NCBI GenBank assembly: GCA_022647575.1
Contig: JALCKY010000002.1
Coordinates: forward strand, 186,001-250,000
DNA: 64,000 nucleotides
Direction of reading: 5' to 3'
Source of the DNA: Lachnospiraceae bacterium
GTDB lineage: Bacteria; Bacillota; Clostridia; Lachnospirales; Lachnospiraceae
In this document: piece after piece, positions 8,780 to 17,947 of the stretch
How the letters are laid out: the number at the start of each line of letters is the position of its first letter
Numbering within the stretch: position 1 is the first letter of the stretch
The notes under the pieces: model-generated
What the model saw: only the letters and a program-made list of their open reading frames with translations
The model's database searches: none
Told to the model about the DNA's origin: nothing
Program-made: the position numbers and the translations under genes

Positions 8780-10048
8780 ATGGGAGAAGTTTTTTTTCAC
8801 GTCGATGTCAATTCCGCCTTCCTCAGCTGGGAAGCCGCCTACCGGATTCATGAGCTCATGGATCCGGTGGACCTGCGCAGCATTGCCTCCGTGATCGGAG
8901 GAAGCGAGGAAAGCCGTCACGGCATCGTCCTGGCAAAATCCGTCGCCGCAAAAAAGTACGGAATCCAGACAGGCGAGGCCCTGGTCGAAGCCCGGCAGAA
9001 ATGCCCGGGTCTTGTCGTCGTGCCTCCCGACTATCCCCTGTACGTGGAATGCTCGCGCCGTCTCATCCGCTTCCTGAAAAAATATTCTCCGAAGGTCGAG
9101 CAGTATTCCATTGATGAAGCCTTCATGGAAATGACCGGCACGGAACATCTTTACGGCCAGCCCGTCCTTTTTGCAAATGAGCTCCGGGAAATGATCCGTG
9201 ACCGTTTCGGGTTCACCGTCAACATCGGCGTCTCCTCAAGCCGCCTGCTGGCAAAAATGGCGGGCGAGCTGAAGAAACCGGATTATACGCATTCCTTATT
9301 TCCCGAAGAAATTCCCAAAAAGCTCTGGCCGCTGCCGGTCGAAGAACTCTTTTTCGTCGGGCGTGCCTATAAGAAGAAGCTGCACCTGCTCGGCATCCGT
9401 ACGATCGGCGAGCTGGCCAATACAGATCCGCTCATTCTGACCTCTCATTTTAAGTCCTATGGGAAAGTGGTGCGGGATTTCGCGAACGGATACGATGCAC
9501 CGATGCTCATCACCGATGCACCGGACAATAAAGGATACGGGAATGCGACGACGGTTCCCTGCGACATGACCGACCCTCTGCAGGCAGACCGTGTTCTCCT
9601 GAGCCTGTGCGAGACCGTCGGAACCCGCCTGCGGGCCGACCGCATGAAAGCCCGCTGCGTTGCCGTTTCCATCTGCAGCTTTGAATTTGTCCGCTGGTCC
9701 CATCAGAAAATGCTGCCGTCCCCGACGGACGTCACCGTGGAAATTTTCCGTGCCGCCGCCGTCATCTTCCGGGAAATGTGGAGCGGTACGCCGATCCGTC
9801 AGATCGGCGTGCATACAGGCATGCTCACGCATCTTGAATCCTATCAGTTCAATCTCTTCGACCCCGTGCGCCATGACCGCCTCATGAAAATGGACCGGAC
9901 CGTCGATTCCATCCGGGAGCACATGGGCGAAGACGCCGTCTTCCGTGCCTGCTTTCTGAAAGGGTCCTGTCAAAAACATGGCGGGAGGCCTGGATGCCTC
10001 CCGCCGTACCGGAATCACGAAGGGTATCAAAGACCCCTTCCCGGATGA
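8780..10048 (+). CDS. dinB: Y-family DNA polymerase (Pol IV/UmuC type)
   Basis: Error-prone translesion polymerase, 422 residues. Metal-binding motifs are the N-terminal HVDVNSAF and YSIDEAFMEM (around 113). The fingers/little-finger region follows, and a beta-clamp-binding motif reads QFNLFDP near residue 358. It is the second gene of a LexA-controlled unit, so it should be induced by DNA damage. The last 25 or so residues (rich in Gly, Pro, Arg) are encoded across a perfect 10-base-arm hairpin (9980-10005) and do not look like conserved family sequence, as if the reading frame had been extended. Confidence 0.93.
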   Translation: MGEVFFHVDVNSAFLSWEAAYRIHELMDPVDLRSIASVIGGSEESRHGIVLAKSVAAKKYGIQTGEALVEARQKCPGLVVVPPDYPLYVECSRRLIRFLKKYSPKVEQYSIDEAFMEMTGTEHLYGQPVLFANELREMIRDRFGFTVNIGVSSSRLLAKMAGELKKPDYTHSLFPEEIPKKLWPLPVEELFFVGRAYKKKLHLLGIRTIGELANTDPLILTSHFKSYGKVVRDFANGYDAPMLITDAPDNKGYGNATTVPCDMTDPLQADRVLLSLCETVGTRLRADRMKARCVAVSICSFEFVRWSHQKMLPSPTDVTVEIFRAAAVIFREMWSGTPIRQIGVHTGMLTHLESYQFNLFDPVRHDRLMKMDRTVDSIREHMGEDAVFRACFLKGSCQKHGGRPGCLPPYRNHEGYQRPLPG

Positions 10049-10055
10049 GAAGGGG
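10034..10055 (+). terminator. hairpin at the end of the polymerase gene
   Basis: Arms CCCCTTC and GAAGGGG flank an 8-base loop and overlap the stop codon region. No T run follows, so termination strength is doubtful. Confidence 0.35.
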
Positions 10056-10094
10056 CCAGCATAACCGGAAAAGTCTGTTCTGTCCTGCAGATAA

Positions 10095-10242
10095 CACACT
10101 CCGGGCGGGCATGGTATATTCTGTGATCGGGACGCTCCCGCTCGCTCGTCGTGCAGCGGTACATCGGCTCGATAAAACCTCGCCGTGTACCGGCCTCCTC
10201 GGACGCCCTCTCATAGAACACACCATGCCCGCCCAGAGTGTG
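10095..10242. repeat. 148-base imperfect palindrome between dinB and dapL
   Basis: Outer arms of 21 bases (10095-10115 and 10222-10242) match at 20 of 21 positions when one is inverted; their core is ACCATGCCCGCCC. Inside is a second inverted pair built on CGGTACA and TGTACCG (about 10157-10193). No gene is supported here. It lies between two convergent genes and could be a small non-autonomous mobile element or a structured 3' RNA. Confidence 0.7.
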
Positions 10243-10281
10243 AAAAAGACTGCACGTTCGGACAGGCGGCTCTTCTGTTTA

Positions 10282-11496
10282 TTACAGTGTTTTAAAGCGC
10301 TCCAGCGCCGCTTTGGTATTTTCGTGCGTGCCGAATGCGGTCAGGCGGAAATATCCTTCGCCGTGCGGGCCGAATCCGCTGCCCGGCGTTCCGACGACAT
10401 TGGCGTTCTGAAGCAGATAGTCGAAAAACTCCCAGGATTTCATGCCGTTCGGCGTCTTGAGCCAGATGTACGGCGAATTCTTTCCGCCGGAAACGGTGTA
10501 GCCCATCGAACTTAAGCCGTCCAGGATCATCTTTGCATTTTCCATGTAATAAGAAACCAGCGCCTTGATCTCCGCCTTGCCGGCTTCGGTATAGCAGGCT
10601 TCGCCGGCTCTCTGGATGATGTACGGCGTGCCGTTATATTTGGTGTTCTGACGGCGTGCCCACATGTCATGCAGGGAGACTCCCCCGTTCTTCAGATCTT
10701 CCGGTACGACGGTGAACGCCAGACGCGTCCCCGTAAAGCCGGCATTCTTGGAGAAGCTGCGCAGCTCGATTGCGCAGGTCTTCGCACCGCTGCATTCGTA
10801 AATGGAATGCGGAATCCCTGCTTCGGTAATATAGGCTTCATACGCTGCATCGTAAATGATCAGGCAGCCGTTTTCATTGGCATAGTCGACCCATTTCTGC
10901 AGCTTGTCCTTCGTGATGGCAGAGCCGGTCGGATTGTTCGGGAAGCAGAGGTAAATGAGATCCGGTCTCTCCTTCGGCAGATCCGCGACGAATCCGTTCT
11001 CTTCCGTGCACGGCATGTAAATGACGTCGCTCCACGTCTCCGTCGCTGCATCGTAGCTGCCCGTGCGTCCTGCCATGACATTGGAATCGACATAGACCGG
11101 ATAGACAGGGTCGCAGACCGCGATTTTATTATCTTCGGCAAAAAGCTCCTGAATATTTCCGGAGTCGCATTTTGCACCGTCGGATACAATGATCTCATCC
11201 GGCGTAATGCTGCATCCGCGCGCGGCATAGTCGTTTTCTGCGATTGCCGTACGAAGGAAATCATAGCCCAGGCCCGGAGCATAGCCGCGGAAGGTGTCCG
11301 CATGCGCCATCTCTTCCGTCGCATCCTGAATAGCCTTGATGATTGTCGGCGGAAGCGGCTGGGTGACGTCGCCGATACCCAGGCGGATGATTTTCCTGTC
11401 CGGGTTTGCCTTCTGGAATGCTTCCACTTTGTTTGCGATGCCGGCAAACAGATAGCTGCCGGGCAGTTTCTGGAAATTCTCATTCAGTTTATACAT
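10282..11496 (-). CDS. dapL: LL-diaminopimelate aminotransferase
   Basis: PLP enzyme converting tetrahydrodipicolinate directly to LL-diaminopimelate, bypassing the acyl-blocked steps of lysine and peptidoglycan synthesis. The 404-residue protein begins MYKLNENFQKLPGSYLF, typical of DapL, with RLGIGDVTQPLPP and the PLP-lysine region SFSKNAGFTGTR. Its start overlaps the stop of dapF by 8 bases, so the two consecutive pathway steps are translationally coupled. No other dap genes are in the window. Confidence 0.95.
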   Translation of the reverse strand: MYKLNENFQKLPGSYLFAGIANKVEAFQKANPDRKIIRLGIGDVTQPLPPTIIKAIQDATEEMAHADTFRGYAPGLGYDFLRTAIAENDYAARGCSITPDEIIVSDGAKCDSGNIQELFAEDNKIAVCDPVYPVYVDSNVMAGRTGSYDAATETWSDVIYMPCTEENGFVADLPKERPDLIYLCFPNNPTGSAITKDKLQKWVDYANENGCLIIYDAAYEAYITEAGIPHSIYECSGAKTCAIELRSFSKNAGFTGTRLAFTVVPEDLKNGGVSLHDMWARRQNTKYNGTPYIIQRAGEACYTEAGKAEIKALVSYYMENAKMILDGLSSMGYTVSGGKNSPYIWLKTPNGMKSWEFFDYLLQNANVVGTPGSGFGPHGEGYFRLTAFGTHENTKAALERFKTL

Positions 11497-12325
11497 TGAT
11501 TTCTCCTTCGAATACTTCGGCCGCCGGGCCGGTCATAAAAACAGATTTGCCTTCGCCATCCCATTCAATCGTCAGGTCTCCGCCGGTAAGATGCACCGTG
11601 ACCGGACTTTTCACGAACCCATTCAGGATTCCCGCGACTCCCGTCGCACAGGCTCCCGTTCCGCAGGCCAGCGTTTCGCCGGACCCCCGTTCCCACACGC
11701 GCATCCTGATTTCATGCTCATTCAGGACAAACGCGAATTCCGTATTGATGCGGTCCGGGAATCTCTCATGATGTTCGAACACCGGTCCGACCGCCTCAAG
11801 CGGAAAATGTTCCGGATTCTCGGAAAGGAATACGACCGCATGCGGATTGCCCATCGAGACGCCGGTCATCCGATAGGTGAGTCCCGCCGCGACGATCGGT
11901 TCGGAAATGACCCTTTCGTTTTCGGAAACAATCGGGATCTTCTCCGCCTCCAGGATCGGCGCTCCCATATCGACGCGGGCTTCTTTTACTTTTCCGTTTT
12001 CCGTTTTCAGCTTCAGCGTCTTGATGCCGCAGCGCGTCTCGATCCGGATTTCCTCTTTGTCCGTCATGCCGTGATCGTAGACGTATTTCGCCACGCAGCG
12101 GATGCCGTTGCCGCACATCGCGCCGCTGCTGCCGTCGGCATTGTACATGTCCATCGTGAAATCAGCCTGCTCGGACGGCTTGATCAGAATCAGCCCGTCG
12201 GATCCGATTCCGAAATGGCGGTCGCTGACTTTTCTGGCGACCCCGGACGGGTCTTCTACTTTTTCCTTCGTGCAGTCGACATAGACATAGTCATTGCCGA
12301 TGCCGTGCATTTTCGTAAAGTGCAT
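11489..12325 (-). CDS. dapF: diaminopimelate epimerase
   Basis: Converts LL- to meso-diaminopimelate for cell wall and lysine. The 278-residue protein has the two-cysteine active site: MCGNGIRC (Cys71) and LACGTGACA, and starts MHFTKMHGIGNDYVY as expected. It is the first gene of the dapF-dapL pair, with GGAGGA 5-10 bases upstream and a TATACT -10 at 12355-12350 giving a very short leader. Confidence 0.96.
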   Translation of the reverse strand: MHFTKMHGIGNDYVYVDCTKEKVEDPSGVARKVSDRHFGIGSDGLILIKPSEQADFTMDMYNADGSSGAMCGNGIRCVAKYVYDHGMTDKEEIRIETRCGIKTLKLKTENGKVKEARVDMGAPILEAEKIPIVSENERVISEPIVAAGLTYRMTGVSMGNPHAVVFLSENPEHFPLEAVGPVFEHHERFPDRINTEFAFVLNEHEIRMRVWERGSGETLACGTGACATGVAGILNGFVKSPVTVHLTGGDLTIEWDGEGKSVFMTGPAAEVFEGEINV

Positions 12326-12407
12326 GCTCTGTCCTCCGTGATTTTAACCAGTATACCATAAAACCCGGAAATGCCGAAGAGTCTATTTTTTTCGTGCTGC
12401 GAAGCAT

Positions 12408-12532
12408 GTTCCCCGCTCTGCCGAGTTCTTATTTTCCCCGCTCTGCGAAACTTCTATTTCTTCCGCCCCGCGGAACTTCTATTTCTCCCGCTCTGCGGAA
12501 CTGCTATTTCTTCCGCTCCGCGGAATACTCCA
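12408..12532. repeat. 25-base tandem repeat spilling out of a gene's 3' end
   Basis: Five units of 25 bases (about 12408-12432, 12433-12457, 12458-12482, 12483-12507, 12508-12532), each built like TTCTTCCGCTCTGCGGAACT plus TTCTAT on the plus strand. The last unit is the 3' end of the polyprenyl synthetase gene on the minus strand, whose TAG (12506-12504) falls near the unit junction; the others fill the gap towards dapF. The unit length is not a multiple of three, so copies past the stop are non-coding. Confidence 0.85.
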
Positions 12533-13593
12533 GGAATCCTTCCAGGATGGCTCTTTCCGGCCCGCGGATGAACTTGGCTTCTGCAAGCTTCTCCTTCGCG
12601 CTCTCCAGGCATTCTGCTTCTTTTTTCTCTGCGTAGGCCAGCGCACCCGAGCGCCGGAAAATGTCCCGGACTTCCTCCAGGTCCTTCTTCGTCACGAATG
12701 CCCTGCCGTAATACTGCAGAAGATTCCGGTATTCTTCTTCATCCTTTTCCTTCACATAGGAATAGAGAAGCGTCTGCTTGAATTCGGAGATATCGGAGCC
12801 GACATCTTTGCCGAGTTTTTTTTCATCGGCAAAAATGCCGAGGATATCATCCCGGATCTGGAAAGCGATTCCCAGATCGCAGGCAAATGAATCCACCGTC
12901 TTCATTTCCTGCTCATCTGCTCCGCCCAGAAGCATGCCCAGATGCAGCGGTCCGACCACGGAATACTGCGCCGTCTTCATCCGGTAGATGTCAAAGACTG
13001 ATTTCTCGAGAGAATCTTCTTCCCTGACCTGCGCCTCATACGGCAGGATGACATCCAGAAGCTCCCCGCGGATGGTCTCAAGCACCATCCGGTCGAATTC
13101 CGAAAGGATATCCCCGAGCTTCTCATGGCCGCGGTAGGCTTCGGCAATGCGGAGGCCGGCTTCATACAGCATGAGGTCTCCTGCACACAGGGCTGCGGAA
13201 GAAGAAACTTCCTTCAGCGTATCCGCTTTCGTAACAGGGACGGATTTTCCTTCTGCCGAGGCTTTCTTCATAGCGCATCGGAATCGTCTTTTTTCCGCGC
13301 CGCGTTTCCGCACGGTCAATGATATCGTCGTGGATCAGGACCCCCGTCTGAAAGATCTCAAGCGCCAGGGCCAGTTCGTCACTTGTTTCGACATCCTCCC
13401 GCCCGGCCATGCGGTATCCGAGACAGACCAGAACCCCGCGCAGCATCTTGCCGCCTTCATTCAGGTCCGCCGCCGCTTCAAGGACCGGCTGAAGAACCGG
13501 ATTCGGATCTTCCTTCAGGGAGAGATTGAGAGCTTCCATTTTCCGGGAAAGACGCCGGAAGGTATCCTGATAAAATTCCTGGTATTCATTCAT
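12504..13593 (-). pseudogene. polyprenyl synthetase, frameshifted
   Basis: Two adjacent frames together make one isoprenyl diphosphate synthase of about 360 residues. The first (from MNEYQEFYQ at 13593) carries the first aspartate-rich motif IHDDIIDRAETRRG; the second (ending 12504) carries CAGDLMLYEA and the second motif FQIRDDILGIF. Frames switch near 13250-13275, where one base must be skipped. The gene starts 5 bases after uppS and should supply the prenyl chain precursor. This is either a real inactivating indel, a recoding site or a sequence error; conservation on both sides suggests it is recent. Chain length of the product is unknown. Confidence 0.8.
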
Positions 13594-13598
13594 CGGCT

Positions 13599-14300
13599 TT
13601 ATTTTCCTTTATTGATCTGAATCTGCGCATAATAGTCGAGTGCCTTCTGAAATTCTTCCTGCGTGAAATCCGGCCAGAGCGTATCCGTGAACCAGATTTC
13701 GGAATAGGTCGTCTGCCATGGGAAGAAATTGGAAAGACGCCGGTTTCCGCCCGTGCGGATCACCATGTCGATATCCGGCACGCCGGCCGTATCGAGATAT
13801 TCCGAAAATTTCTCCTCGGTAAGCTTCCCCGGTTCCTCCGTCCCCTTGCGGACATCCTCGGCATATTTCTCCGCCGCGCGCACGATCTCATCGCGGCCGC
13901 CGTAGCTGATGGCCACCTGCACGGTCAGACTCCGGCAGTGTCCCGTCGCCTCTTCGGTCCGGCGGATTGTCTCCCTGGCCTCTTCATCCAGACGCGAACG
14001 GTCGCCGATGATCACCATGCGGATGTCCCGTTCCAGACAGACGTCCACTTTGTCGATAAAGAATTTTTTCATCAGCTTGAAGAGGCCGCTGACTTCCTCC
14101 TGCGTACGGTTCCAGTTCTCCGTGGAAAATGCATAAACGGTCAGATATGGAATGCCCGCTTCCTGGCACCACTTGCAGCAGTCGATAAACATATCGATGC
14201 CTTTCTCGTGCCCTTTCATCGCCGAGCGGAACATATGCTGTTTGGCCCAGCGGCGGTTGCCGTCCATGATGACTCCCAGATGACGCACCTGATTCTGCAT
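13599..14300 (-). CDS. uppS: isoprenyl transferase (undecaprenyl diphosphate synthase)
   Basis: Cis-prenyltransferase making the C55 lipid carrier for cell-wall synthesis, 233 residues. The catalytic start VIMDGNRRWAKQ and later VQVAISYGGRDEI and MVIRTGGNRRLSNF are textbook UppS motifs. GGAGG lies just before the ATG. It heads a two-gene unit with the polyprenyl synthetase that would make its allylic primer. Confidence 0.96.
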   Translation of the reverse strand: MQNQVRHLGVIMDGNRRWAKQHMFRSAMKGHEKGIDMFIDCCKWCQEAGIPYLTVYAFSTENWNRTQEEVSGLFKLMKKFFIDKVDVCLERDIRMVIIGDRSRLDEEARETIRRTEEATGHCRSLTVQVAISYGGRDEIVRAAEKYAEDVRKGTEEPGKLTEEKFSEYLDTAGVPDIDMVIRTGGNRRLSNFFPWQTTYSEIWFTDTLWPDFTQEEFQKALDYYAQIQINKGK

Positions 14301-14375
14301 CCTTTTCCTCCTGATTTTTTTTGCCTGTACATCTTCAGCCCGTCCGCACTTCCATCCTGCGGCCGCTGTTATCAG

Positions 14376-14403
14376 AAAGCCAGGCTGACTGCGCCTGGCT
14401 TTT
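14376..14403. terminator. bidirectional-looking terminator
   Basis: Arms AAAGCCAGGC and GCCTGGCTTT around an 8-base loop, with T-rich sequence on the plus-strand side. It lies between the end of the HerA-like gene and uppS. A second GC-rich hairpin follows at about 14431-14470 (CCGGCCGGGG / CCGGCCGGG). Confidence 0.6.
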
Positions 14404-14480
14404 CTTCTGCACGGCCTGTCAGCCGTGCCTGTCCGGCCGGGGAAATGTTCCTGACCCCCTCCGGCCGGGATATGCGGTTT

Positions 14481-16340
14481 TTATTTCTTCATTGCTCCCA
14501 GAAGGCCGCGGAAAAGCTGCTTGGCCGCCTGAGTTCCGAAGGAACGGATGCCGGAACCGACAACGGATTTGGCAACACGGCCGACAGCCGCAATTTCTTT
14601 CTGCTTCTCTTTGGCCGCTGCCGCCTGCTGTTTGGCCAGGGCAGCTGCTTCCTTATCTGCCTGCTTCTGTGCCGCCGCTGCCTGTTTGGCTGCTGCCGCA
14701 GCCATCTTTGCGGCCTGCTTCGGATCAACGGATACCGGGGCCGAAGCCACCGGAACCGTCGGATTTGCTGCCTGTGCCGCGGCCTGGCCTGCGGCATACT
14801 GTGTCATGGCCTGCTGGGCGGCTGCTTCTGCAGCCTGTGCTGCCATGCCTCCCTGTCCGCTGGCATAAGCCTTCTGGGCTGCTGCCAGGGCGGCCTGCTG
14901 AGCCGCCGCCTGCATTCCTGCCTGCTGAGCATTCTGCGCCGCTGCTGCCGCTGCCGCGGAACCTGCCGGAGCCGTGACGGTCGGAATCGTTCCGACTGCC
15001 GGAACCGGTGTCGCCTGATTCGGGACATAAGTGCCTGCCGTCGCGGTGCTTGCATTTGCCTTATTTGTCAGAAGCTCGTAAGCCGACTCGCGGTCAACCG
15101 GCGTATTGTATTTCTTTCCCATTTCGCCGGTCGCCACCATCTGCGTCATGATGGCCGGGTCGACCGGTCCCATCAGGGACTGCGGCGGTAAAATGAACGC
15201 TCTCTGCACCACGTTCGGGGCGCCTTTTTCATCCAGGAACTGGACCAGCGCTTCGCCGGTTCCGCATTCCTGAATCGCCTGCTGCGTATCGAAGGCCGGA
15301 TTGGCACGGAACGTTTCCGCCGCCACTTTGACTGCCTTCATGTCGGCCGGGGAATAAGCGCGCAGGGCATGCTCGACGCGGTTTCCGAGCTGCGACAGGA
15401 CCGTATCCGGAATATCCGTCGGATTCTGCGTGATGAAGAAAATGCCGACGCCTTTTGAACGGATGAGGCGCACGACCTGCTCGACCTTTGTCAGGAGTTC
15501 CTTCGGGGCATCGTTGAAAAGCAGATGGGCTTCGTCGAAGAAGAACACCAGCTTCGGCTTGTCCGGATCCCCGATTTCCGGAAGCGCATCGTAGATTTCG
15601 GAAAGCATCCACAGAAGGAAGGTCGAATACAGCGCGGGCTGCTGGAAGAGCTGCTCGCAGTTCATGTCGTTGATGAAGCCGCGGCCGTCCGTATCGCACT
15701 GCAGCCAGTCCTTAATGTCCAGTGCCGGCTCGCCGAAGAAATCTTCCGCGCCCTGCTGCTGAAGGGTCAGGATTCCTCTCTGGATGGCACCGATGGAAGC
15801 GGTGGAAATATTTCCGTAAGACGTCCTGTAGCTTGCCGCATTGTCCCCGACAAACTGCACCATCGCCTTCAGGTCCTTCAGGTCCAGCAGCATCAGGTTC
15901 TGGTCATCCGCGATCTTGAAAATGATGTTGAGAATGCCTTCCTGCGTGTCGTTGAGTCCGAGGATCCGGGAGAAAAGAAGCGGTCCCATTTCGGAAACGG
16001 TCGCACGGATCGGCGTGCCTTTTTTGCCGAACACATCCCAGTATCTGGTCGGGAACGCCTTATAGGCAAAGCCGGCATCTGCCAGCCCGAATTTCGCGAT
16101 GCGCTTCTCCATGCCTTCGGAATCGACTCCCGGCTGACTCATTCCGGAAAGGTCGCCCTTGATGTCGGACAGGAAAACCGGAACGCCTGCTTCGGAAAAT
16201 GCTTCCGCCATGACTTTCAGCGTAATGGTTTTTCCCGTGCCGGTCGCCCCGCAGATCAGTCCGTGGCGATTGGCCATCGAAGGAAGCATATAAATCGGAT
16301 TTTCATTTTTTGCCAGCCAGATCATGCTGTTGGAATACAT
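14481..16340 (-). CDS. HerA-like ATPase (DUF853 family)
   Basis: A 619-residue AAA-type ATPase of the HerA/FtsK superfamily. Walker A is [12 protein letters not shown] near residue 34 and Walker B is [13 protein letters not shown]; the phrase [20 protein letters not shown] is characteristic of DUF853 proteins. From about residue 430 it becomes Ala/Gln/Pro-rich (about 150 residues), then ends in a Lys-rich tail. The family is often annotated as a putative helicase; its role is unknown. It follows the diguanylate cyclase gene by 21 bases, so the two are probably co-transcribed. Confidence 0.85.
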   Translation of the reverse strand: MYSNSMIWLAKNENPIYMLPSMANRHGLICGATGTGKTITLKVMAEAFSEAGVPVFLSDIKGDLSGMSQPGVDSEGMEKRIAKFGLADAGFAYKAFPTRYWDVFGKKGTPIRATVSEMGPLLFSRILGLNDTQEGILNIIFKIADDQNLMLLDLKDLKAMVQFVGDNAASYRTSYGNISTASIGAIQRGILTLQQQGAEDFFGEPALDIKDWLQCDTDGRGFINDMNCEQLFQQPALYSTFLLWMLSEIYDALPEIGDPDKPKLVFFFDEAHLLFNDAPKELLTKVEQVVRLIRSKGVGIFFITQNPTDIPDTVLSQLGNRVEHALRAYSPADMKAVKVAAETFRANPAFDTQQAIQECGTGEALVQFLDEKGAPNVVQRAFILPPQSLMGPVDPAIMTQMVATGEMGKKYNTPVDRESAYELLTNKANASTATAGTYVPNQATPVPAVGTIPTVTAPAGSAAAAAAAQNAQQAGMQAAAQQAALAAAQKAYASGQGGMAAQAAEAAAQQAMTQYAAGQAAAQAANPTVPVASAPVSVDPKQAAKMAAAAAKQAAAAQKQADKEAAALAKQQAAAAKEKQKEIAAVGRVAKSVVGSGIRSFGTQAAKQLFRGLLGAMKK

Positions 16341-16361
16341 GGAAGTACCTCCTTATTTCAC

Positions 16362-17855
16362 TCAGGGATGCAGAAGATTCTCTACTCTCTGTCTCATGAC
16401 GCTTGGATTGAACGGCTTGACGACAAGATCGACCGCACCCATTTTCAGGGCCTGCAGTTCCTTCGTCGGATCGGCCGTCGTGACCATGACCGGAATCGCA
16501 CGCAGTCTCGGATCGTCCATCATTGCCTCCAGAACCGCATAGCCGTCCATGACCGGCATGATCAGGTCGAGGATCACGACCTCGATCATTTCATGGTAAT
16601 CATGCAGCTGGTTCATGGCTTCCTGGCCGTCCGCCGCCTCCAGGATATCGTATTTGTCCTTGAAGATATTCTTGATGATCTCACGCGAAGTCATGGCATC
16701 GTCCACGACAAGGATCGACGGATGGGCACCGATCTCCGGATGCGACGTATAAAACCGGAACTCGCCCGGCGTCTTCTTCTTCGACTGATACATCGCACGG
16801 TCCGCTTTTGAGAAAAGTTCTTCATACGTGCTGCCGTTGTTCGGACTCAGGGCGATTCCGATGGAGCAGGTAAGAGACTTGTCCTGCGAAGCGACGCGGA
16901 TTTTGGCAACCGAATCGAGGATCCGCTGCGCCTTCATCTGGATGATGTTCCAGTCGGTCGTATTCTTCAGGAGCACGAGGAATTCATCCCCGCCGATCCT
17001 GCCGACAATATCGTCCTCGCGGAAACTGGCGTGAAGCACCGCCCCTACTTTCGAAAGGACGACATCGCCTTCCGCATGTCCGTAAGTATCGTTGATTCTT
17101 TTGAAGCCGTCGATATCGATGACCATCAGCGCACTTTTCGGGATGCGCCGGTTGATGCCGTTCCCGTAATAGGCGCGGGCCAGGTAGCCGGTCATGGACT
17201 TATTGAAAATCCCCGTCAGCTCATCGGTGGAACTCATTTCACGGAGTTTGTTCTGAATCGCATTATGACGGAGACGGAAGTCCAGTACGAAGAAGGAAAT
17301 GAACAGGATCAGCACGAATGCCGCGATTGCCGCCGAAACGTTGTAGACCCTGATGTAATCCTGGGAAAAATAAACGGAAAGGATGATCAGACAGAAGGAA
17401 GATACACCGCAGATGAAGTAGCTGATCCAGATATCCAGAATGAAAAGCGTCGGAGTAATCACGTAGACCAGAGGATAATAGACGATGGCCGCCGGCGTGA
17501 TCGGAAAGATGGCCAGGAAGACAATCAGCGCATGGATGATGATCAGCTGGAGCACGCACATGGCTGAAACCATTTCATACCTGATGCCGGGACGGTCTTT
17601 ATACAAGGAAACAAAAACGACCAGAAGAACCTGGAGAAGAATCATGCCGATGACCAGGAAGATCATATTTCCGCTGGTCAGGTCCTTCAGGTAAACCACA
17701 AGAAAAGCAGCCTCCAGAATGAGAAGCACGTAGGAAAACCGGTGAAGGTTCAGAATGTTCGCCTTCATGATTTCGTCCTTGGCATTCTGGAAGTACTGTT
17801 TTCGCTGGAGATTGAAATGATGCATATAATCCAATACGTTTCTTACTGCGCCCAT
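16362..17855 (-). CDS. membrane diguanylate cyclase with C-terminal receiver domain
   Basis: From the ATG at 17855 the protein has about 497 residues: roughly six membrane helices (about 25-200), a GGDEF domain with the intact motif RIGGDEFLVLL (about 285), then a response-regulator receiver domain with phospho-acceptor Asp in VVILDLIMPVMDGY (about 428) and a VVKPF lysine. It should make cyclic di-GMP under control of phosphorylation. The frame opens 21 codons earlier, but AGGG sits 5 bases before this ATG and a -10 (TATAAT, 17891-17886) lies inside the upstream part. Receiver after GGDEF is the reverse of the usual order. Confidence 0.85.
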   Translation of the reverse strand: MGAVRNVLDYMHHFNLQRKQYFQNAKDEIMKANILNLHRFSYVLLILEAAFLVVYLKDLTSGNMIFLVIGMILLQVLLVVFVSLYKDRPGIRYEMVSAMCVLQLIIIHALIVFLAIFPITPAAIVYYPLVYVITPTLFILDIWISYFICGVSSFCLIILSVYFSQDYIRVYNVSAAIAAFVLILFISFFVLDFRLRHNAIQNKLREMSSTDELTGIFNKSMTGYLARAYYGNGINRRIPKSALMVIDIDGFKRINDTYGHAEGDVVLSKVGAVLHASFREDDIVGRIGGDEFLVLLKNTTDWNIIQMKAQRILDSVAKIRVASQDKSLTCSIGIALSPNNGSTYEELFSKADRAMYQSKKKTPGEFRFYTSHPEIGAHPSILVVDDAMTSREIIKNIFKDKYDILEAADGQEAMNQLHDYHEMIEVVILDLIMPVMDGYAVLEAMMDDPRLRAIPVMVTTADPTKELQALKMGAVDLVVKPFNPSVMRQRVENLLHP

Positions 17856-17947
17856 GCTTTCCCTCATAAAATCATATTTGTTTTTATTATAATACAAAAA
17901 ACCTCCGTTTCCTATCAAAAATATGAAAGCAGGGCATTCTGCACAGA

